A stretch of DNA of 64,000 nucleotides from Stenotrophomonas aracearum (GTDB taxonomy: Bacteria; Pseudomonadota; Gammaproteobacteria; Xanthomonadales; Xanthomonadaceae), in NCBI RefSeq assembly GCF_031834615.1, contig NZ_CP115543.1, forward strand, positions 2,305,001 through 2,369,000, in the 5' to 3' direction. Position numbers and translations under genes: made by a program. Shown here one piece after another: positions 59,738-64,000 of the stretch. How positions within the stretch are numbered: the stretch's first letter is position 1; each line of letters opens with the position of its first letter. The notes beneath the pieces were generated by a model, which had not been told where the DNA came from, ran no database searches, and saw only the letters and a list, made by a program, of their open reading frames with translations.

Positions 59738-60727
59738 TCAGGCAGGACTGCCCAGCGAGGTCGGCGCACGCATCAAGGTGTCGCGCGGCAGCTCACCGAA
59801 GACCCGCCGGTAGTTGTCGGCGAACCGCGAAAGATCCCACAGCCCGCAACTCAAGGCGACCGCCTTCACCGATTTACGCGTCGAGTCGGCCATGGAAAGT
59901 CCACGGCACGCCGCGCACAGCCGCAGCATCGACAGGTAGCGGTTGGGCGACGTGCCGAACAGGTCCTCGAACGCATAGCGCAGCGCGCGTTCGCTGACGC
60001 CGGCGGCGTCGCAGATCTCATGCATGTAGATGTAGCGCCGCAGGTTCTGCCGCATGAAGTTCTCGGCACGCTGGGCGATCAGGTAGTGTGCGCGCCGCGC
60101 ACGCGTGCCCGCCGCCCGTTCGGCGTTGCCGGTAGCGAGCAGCGCCTGCACGTGCGCGTGCAGCACCTGGTCCACGGCATCGGTCGGGAGCCCCCCACTG
60201 GTGGGGCCCAACCACGCCGGCAACTGCGCATAGCGTTGCGCCAGCGCCGATGGGCCATCGTCCGCCTCGGCGTTGAACAGCGACAGGGCCTGGCCGGAAG
60301 GCAGGCTGCCGCGCAGGCTCAGTTCCGTCAGCTTGCGTTCGATCCGGCGCAGCGGGGTCAGCAGCAGGCTGAGCCGGGTGCCCGCACTGAAGGCGAATTC
60401 ACTTATGCCTTCCGGCAGGATGGTCAACGCCATCCCGGACGACAGCGGCACGCCATGGCACCAGCTCTGTGTTGGATCGGTCTGATGGATGTAGCCGAGC
60501 AGGCACCAGTCCTGCGGCAGCATGAACCGCCCGCGAAACTGGAAACCGCAGGTCGCACTGCAGAACAGCGACTCGTCATGCACCTGCGACTGGATCGATG
60601 CGCGTGGACCATTCCCGTCCAGCAGCACCAGCTCCAGCTCGCAGACGCGCAGCATTCCACCCAGCGTCGCCAGGTCGAACGGGCGCAGCGCGGTTTCTCC
60701 AATCCCCTCCACTACACCATCGGCCAT
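59738..60727 (-). CDS. AraC-family transcriptional regulator
   Basis: A 329-residue regulator with an N-terminal cupin-like domain (MADGVVEGIGETALRPFDLATLGGMLRVCELELVLLDGNG) and a C-terminal AraC HTH pair (AENFMRQNLRRYIYMHEICDAAGVSERALRYAFEDLFGTSPNRYL, VKAVALSCGLWDLSRFADNYRRVFGELPRDTL). GLWDLSRFADNYRR...FGELPR is the second-helix signature. ATG at 60727 follows GGGGAG. It may control the autotransporter remnant or other surface genes; the target is unknown. Confidence 0.87.
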   Translation of the reverse strand: MADGVVEGIGETALRPFDLATLGGMLRVCELELVLLDGNGPRASIQSQVHDESLFCSATCGFQFRGRFMLPQDWCLLGYIHQTDPTQSWCHGVPLSSGMALTILPEGISEFAFSAGTRLSLLLTPLRRIERKLTELSLRGSLPSGQALSLFNAEADDGPSALAQRYAQLPAWLGPTSGGLPTDAVDQVLHAHVQALLATGNAERAAGTRARRAHYLIAQRAENFMRQNLRRYIYMHEICDAAGVSERALRYAFEDLFGTSPNRYLSMLRLCAACRGLSMADSTRKSVKAVALSCGLWDLSRFADNYRRVFGELPRDTLMRAPTSLGSPA

Positions 60728-61422
60728 GACAGTGGCTCCCCTGGTTGAATCGCACCCGCTGCGCACGGTGTCCGCAGCGGAAACACGTTCCTTCTTTATC
60801 GAGGCACTGCTGCGATATCCCCCCGAATTTTCGCGGCAGTATGTCTCGACGCGGGTGGCGGCACGCCATGGATTTACAGGACTTAATCAGCGGCGCACTG
60901 TCCAAGTTTCGTCACGACCATGTGTAGGTCGCGTCAATTTTCTGACTTCACGCTATTTTCATACATTCTGTAAACCGACTGGCCGGCGACAGGAATTTAC
61001 AGACGGAGGCGAATGCACAAAATCGGCATATAAATGCCATCGATAAACTTTGTGGCCTGCGTGCCGATTTTGTGCATCGGCCGCGGGTGCCGCGACGGAG
61101 GATTATCCGCAACAGCGCCGGAGGGGATCCTTGGCGGATACCGGGCTGGACCACAGGGGGACTGCGATGGACCTGCCGACCGCAACGCCGTGCACCTGCT
61201 TCCGTCGCATGACCACGCGCGCGTGTTTCTCCGCGCGCGTCACCTCACCCAGGATTCAAAGCTGAGCGCATGAGGCCCGGCGGATCGCTCCGTCGGGCAG
61301 CGGCCGTCATGGCCGCGCCCCTGCGCAGGGACGCGCAGGTTCATTCGTGGCCACCGGTGGAACCGGTTCGTGCCACCCCACGCAGGCAACGTTCGGCTGA
61401 CCGGAACAGGGAGAAGATCGTC
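60728..61422. other. 695-bp intergenic region upstream of the Tad locus
   Basis: No convincing gene. It holds the AraC promoter side, an inverted repeat CTGTAAA/TTTACAG at 60968-60974 and 60996-61002, and a 16-bp perfect inverted repeat at 61013-61077 (separate entry). A GG-N10-GC pair in TTGGCGGATACCGGGCTGG (from 61131) weakly resembles a sigma-54 -24/-12 element, about 270 bp before flp. Small frames here lack family features. Confidence 0.4.
61013..61077 (+). promoter_or_regulatory. 16-bp perfect inverted repeat with possible leader peptide
   Basis: ATGCACAAAATCGGCA (61013-61028) and TGCCGATTTTGTGCAT (61062-61077) are perfect inverted arms with a 33-base centre. A GGAGG lies 4 bases before the left ATG, which opens a six-codon frame MHKIGI ending in TAA. 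It may be a leader peptide with a stem-loop, or the relic of a mobile element. Confidence 0.45.
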
Positions 61423-61629
61423 ATGCACAGTTCCATCCGCACCTTCATCGCCGAAGAAGATGGCGTCACCGCGCTCGAGTATGGATTGCTGGCCGCCGTG
61501 GTTGCCGGCGTCCTGGTCGTGGCCGGCAAGGCGGGCCTCACGGCGATGTTCACCGAGCTGTTCGACAAGCTCAAGGACCTGGTGAGTTCCGCCATCGGCG
61601 GTTCCGGCGCAGCCACGCCGTCAACCTGA
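61423..61629 (+). CDS. flp: Flp/Fap-type type IVb pilin
   Basis: A 68-residue prepilin. A short leader is followed by EEDGVTALEYGLLAAVVAGVLVVAGKAG; G14-V-T-A-L-E19-Y20 is the exact G/XXXXEY processing signature of Flp pilins, with cleavage after Gly14. A hydrophobic helix and a short C-terminus (SSAIGGSGAATPST) follow. It is the major subunit of the Tad (tight adherence) pilus and is processed by the peptidase encoded next. AGGGAG precedes the ATG. A strong hairpin separates it from the peptidase gene. Confidence 0.93.
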   Translation: MHSSIRTFIAEEDGVTALEYGLLAAVVAGVLVVAGKAGLTAMFTELFDKLKDLVSSAIGGSGAATPST

Positions 61630-61637
61630 GCCTCACC

Positions 61638-61663
61638 GGCACCCGGCCGTGGCGCCGGGTGCC
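61638..61663 (+). terminator. Strong hairpin between flp and the peptidase gene
   Basis: GGCACCCGGC (61638-61647) and GCCGGGTGCC (61654-61663) pair perfectly over 10 bp with loop CGTGGC, starting 8 bases after the flp stop. No T run follows, so it is more likely an mRNA-stabilising or partial-termination element that makes pilin more abundant than the downstream genes. Confidence 0.6.
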
Positions 61664-61705
61664 CGGTTCGATCTCTTCGTTCGGTCCTGCAAGGGGGAGT
61701 ACCGG

Positions 61706-62245
61706 ATGTCCCTGTTGCCGCTGCTGGCGCTGTTGCTGAGCGTGCGCATCGCGATCAGCGATCTGTATGCCCGACGCGTACCCAATACCTGGCTGGCCGC
61801 CACTGCGCTGGCCGCACTGGCGTGGCTGCTCGGCACCCGGCTGGCCGGCACGCCGCTCCCGCTGCTGCCGCACGTGGCGGGCGCCGCGCTCGGGCTCGCC
61901 GCGCTGCTGCCGTTCTACGCCATCGGCTGGATGGGCGCGGGCGACGTCAAATACTTCGCCGTGCTCGGCCTGATGCTGGGCATGGGCGCGTTGTGGCCGC
62001 TGTGGCTGCTGGGCAGCCTGCTGGCCGCCGCGCACGCAGTTGCCCTGCTGCTGGGGCGCAGGTTCGGCGGCACGCTGCCGTTGCGACTGCAGCTGCTGCG
62101 CGACCGGGCCGGCCAACACTGGAAGCGGCATCCGCTCGCGCGCGGCATGCAGGCCGCACGCCAGGGCCGCGTCGGTATTCCGTTTGCCGCCTACCTGGCG
62201 GTGGCGACCGTGTCGCTGGTCCTGTGGCAGGGAGAAAACGCATGA
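61706..62245 (+). CDS. Prepilin peptidase (TadV/CpaA)
   Basis: A 179-residue aspartic protease of the inner membrane. MSLLPLLALLLSVRIAISDLYARRVPN has the first catalytic Asp (SDLxxRxxPN), and MGAGDVKYFAVLGL has the second (GxGDVK), the paired motifs of type IV prepilin peptidases of the TadV/CpaA group. It has about five hydrophobic segments and cleaves Flp and the TadE/F pseudopilins. AGGGGGAG precedes the ATG by 7 bases. Its stop overlaps the TadE start (ATGA). Confidence 0.9.
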   Translation: MSLLPLLALLLSVRIAISDLYARRVPNTWLAATALAALAWLLGTRLAGTPLPLLPHVAGAALGLAALLPFYAIGWMGAGDVKYFAVLGLMLGMGALWPLWLLGSLLAAAHAVALLLGRRFGGTLPLRLQLLRDRAGQHWKRHPLARGMQAARQGRVGIPFAAYLAVATVSLVLWQGENA

Positions 62246-62709
62246 CCCGGCCGGCCCACGCACGCGGCGCAGCGACCCTGGAGTTCGCCTTCATGCTGAT
62301 CTTCGGCCTGGTGCCGCTGCTGATGCTCACCTACACCGGCGTCATGATCATGGCGGTGCAGCAGACCCTGTCGCTGGCCTCGGCCGAAGGCGCGCGCGCC
62401 TCGCTGCGCTACGCGCCGGCGGCCGAACGCCGGGCGGCAGCCTGCCAGGCTGCAAAACGGTCCATGCAATGGCTGCTCAGCTTCGCCGCGCAGGACGCCG
62501 ACTGCAGCGCCGCCGGCGCGCCGCCCATCGTGGTCTCGCCGCCGGCACCCTGCTCGGGCCTGCCCAGTGCGCAATGCATGCAGGTCTCGGTCAGCTACGA
62601 CTATCGCGCCCACCCGTTCCTGCCCGGCACCGGCCGTGTCTATGGCTGGGTGATCGACACCCCGATCCGCAGCACCGCCGTGGCCCAGCTCGACCTGGGA
62701 ATGCCGTGA
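62242..62709 (+). CDS. TadE-like pseudopilin
   Basis: A 155-residue protein with the TadE-type N-terminus GAATLEFAFMLIFGLVPLLMLTYTGVMIMAVQQTLSLASAEGARAS, a short positive leader and a single membrane helix with the E of LEFA placed for prepilin-peptidase processing. The C-terminal domain is extracellular, with paired Cys (CSAAG...CSGLPSAQC). It acts in Tad pilus assembly or initiation. Overlaps the peptidase gene by 4 bases; the CpaB gene starts 31 bp later. Confidence 0.85.
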   Translation: MTRPAHARGAATLEFAFMLIFGLVPLLMLTYTGVMIMAVQQTLSLASAEGARASLRYAPAAERRAAACQAAKRSMQWLLSFAAQDADCSAAGAPPIVVSPPAPCSGLPSAQCMQVSVSYDYRAHPFLPGTGRVYGWVIDTPIRSTAVAQLDLGMP

Positions 62710-62740
62710 TGACCGCACCCGCCTGCCAGGAGGCACCTGC

Positions 62741-63625
62741 ATGCTCAGACTGACCCGGATCACCGCCGTGGTACTGATCGCGCTGGCGCTGCTGCTGGCG
62801 CTGGCCGCCGTTGCGGTCGGCCGGCGCGCGCCGCCGCCGGTGCCGGCCGCCAGCGTAATGGCGCCCCGCGCAACGGTTACGGCCGAACCGGAGCCGGCGG
62901 CGTCGAGTGCCGCCTTGCCGGTGCAGAGCTATGCACAGCGGCTCAATCCCGGCGAACGCGCCCTGGCGGTCCCGGTCGATGAACTGGTCGCCGCCGGCAA
63001 CCGGATCCTGCCCGGCGACCACGTGGACGTGTTCCTCAACCTGCGTGCACCGCCGGGCATGGACAAGGAGGGACAGGCCCAGACCCGCCTGCTGCTCTCG
63101 CGCCTGCGCGTGCTCAGCTATGGCGCCGCGGATGCGGTGTCGCATGCGCAGGCAGCCGACACGACCGCCCCGACCGCAGCCACCGACAGCCGCGCCGCCG
63201 ATATCCAGGGCAGCGCCTCCAGCAGCAGCGGCAATGGTGGCACCCCGCAACCGGCGCGCAGCGCCGTGCTCGCCGTACCGGTGGCCGACGCCAACCGGCT
63301 GCTGCTCGGCGCGCAACAGGGCAAGCTGTTCCTGGCGCTGCGCAATCCGGCCGACCCCGGCCTGCCCGACGCCACGCTGTTCGCCCGCACCGATGCCGTG
63401 CTCGATGCGCGTCGCGACCTCGACCCGGCGCAACGGCTTGCGCTGGCCTCGCCGGAGAACGATGCCTACGCGGGCCTGGACGCGGACGCCCTTGCCGGCA
63501 AGGCAACAACGCCGCGCGCGCCACCGCATGCGCCCCGTCCCGCGCGCCAGCGCACCACATCGCGCGTGGATCGCGGCGTGGAGATCATCCGCGGCGACGT
63601 GTCGTCCACCACCGGAGCGCACTGA
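62741..63625 (+). CDS. cpaB: Tad pilus assembly protein CpaB/RcpC
   Basis: A 294-residue protein with a single N-terminal membrane anchor (ITAVVLIALALLLALAAVAVG). A SAF/periplasmic domain follows: PVQSYAQRLNPGERALAVPVDELVAAGNRILPGDHVDVFLNLR, with LPGDHVDV typical of CpaB/RcpC. The C-terminal part is low complexity (Ala/Pro/Arg). It stabilises or modifies the outer-membrane secretin channel of the Tad system. GGAG precedes the ATG by 8 bases. Four bases separate it from the secretin gene. Confidence 0.85.
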   Translation: MLRLTRITAVVLIALALLLALAAVAVGRRAPPPVPAASVMAPRATVTAEPEPAASSAALPVQSYAQRLNPGERALAVPVDELVAAGNRILPGDHVDVFLNLRAPPGMDKEGQAQTRLLLSRLRVLSYGAADAVSHAQAADTTAPTAATDSRAADIQGSASSSSGNGGTPQPARSAVLAVPVADANRLLLGAQQGKLFLALRNPADPGLPDATLFARTDAVLDARRDLDPAQRLALASPENDAYAGLDADALAGKATTPRAPPHAPRPARQRTTSRVDRGVEIIRGDVSSTTGAH

Positions 63626-63629
63626 CCCC

Positions 63630-64000
63630 ATGCACGGACGCCTTCTCACCCCCTGCCTCATCGCCACAGTGCTCGCGGGCGTGCTCGCCCCCGCCCCGGC
63701 ACGGGCCACCCCTGACGTGGTCCTGCAGCTGCGCGAGCAGCACCCGTGGGCGTTGCCTGCGGACCTGGAACGCATGGCCATCGCCGACCCCGGCGTGGCC
63801 GATGTGGTCATGCTGAAACCGGGCCAGGCCCTGCTGGTCGGCAAACAGGCCGGCAGCACCACCCTGCTCCTGTGGCAACGCGGACAACGCGAACCGCAGC
63901 GCCTGCAGGTGGAAGTGCGCGGCGCATTGCAGGGCGCGCTGCCCCCGCAGGACGACCTGCAGCTGACCGTGCAGGCGCAGCAGGGCCTGCTGCAGGGCAA
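63630..64000 (+). CDS. cpaC: Tad secretin CpaC/RcpA (5' part only)
   Basis: The first 123 residues of the outer-membrane secretin of the Tad system. A signal peptide (TVLAGVLAPAPARA) is followed by an N-terminal secretin domain: LQLREQHPWALPADLERMAIADPGVADVVMLKPGQALLVGKQAGSTTLLLWQRGQ, as in RcpA/CpaC. The gene runs off the window after LTVQAQQGLLQG. It forms the pilus channel; further tad genes are expected downstream. Confidence 0.88.
   Translation, partial: MHGRLLTPCLIATVLAGVLAPAPARATPDVVLQLREQHPWALPADLERMAIADPGVADVVMLKPGQALLVGKQAGSTTLLLWQRGQREPQRLQVEVRGALQGALPPQDDLQLTVQAQQGLLQG

Noticed and set aside
60948..61273. Small frames of 62-79 codons in the spacer before flp
   Set aside because: No family features, poor start contexts, and they overlap inverted repeats.

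Overview
The window is GC-rich DNA from a gammaproteobacterium of the Lysobacterales (Xanthomonadaceae), most probably Stenotrophomonas. This rests on a translationally coupled entC-entE-entB-entB'-entF-entA siderophore operon with EntB split in two, the arrangement known from S. maltophilia, and on eight scattered short GTAG-headed palindromes of the SMAG/REP type typical of that genus. No rRNA, tRNA, CRISPR array or intact insertion sequence was seen.

Layout. 1-2.8 kb: start of a ProP-like symporter, a zeta-like kinase/Phd-type antitoxin pair, a thioredoxin-like protein and a host-attachment-family protein. 2.95-7.0 kb: a four-gene operon (DUF3348, MotA/TolQ-like coiled-coil protein with DUF802-type repeats, MotB/OmpA-like protein, DUF2894) that looks like a ZorAB-type ion-driven motor with two uncharacterised partners. 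7.0-16.6 kb: seven-gene catecholate siderophore operon behind a Fur-like site. 16.8-21.8 kb: a lone ATP-synthase epsilon homologue, then class I ribonucleotide reductase (nrdA, nrdB, flavodoxin, thioredoxin) behind two NrdR-type boxes. 21.8-26.1 kb: short-chain dehydrogenase/LysR pair, MFS transporter, M14-type peptidase. 26.2-34.0 kb: oxidoreductase, TspO-like protein, and a catabolic/export operon (MFS, porin, amidohydrolase with a one-base frameshift, DoxX, isochorismatase-like protein) divergent from a Y_Y_Y-type sensor kinase and its response regulator (34.1-37.8 kb). 37.9-42.4 kb: MFS/LysR pair, mntH with an MntR box, a methyltransferase.

42.4-55 kb is a cell-envelope region. Two related two-gene cassettes (a DUF2092 protein plus a secreted protein with a low-complexity middle and a conserved YQQC tail) sit in opposite orientation around a patatin/Omp85 pair and a DUF4136 lipoprotein. 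One cassette ends a six-gene operon that also encodes a formylglycine-generating-enzyme homologue. A shared AT-rich palindrome (GTA-N4-TAC) lies 78-98 bp upstream of four transcription units here and is a candidate regulon signal, possibly for the LuxR-type response regulator at 54.5-55.1 kb. 55.2-60.7 kb: two AraC regulators, a histidine kinase broken in its ATP-binding domain, a PAP2 phosphatase, an array of three stem-loops with a repeated loop sequence, and the remnant of an autotransporter that ends at that array. 61.4 kb to the end: start of a Tad/Flp pilus locus (flp, prepilin peptidase, tadE, cpaB, secretin), continuing beyond the window.

Start codons were chosen from Shine-Dalgarno sequences, overlaps with neighbours and family alignment from memory. 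Family names come from motif recognition without database searches.
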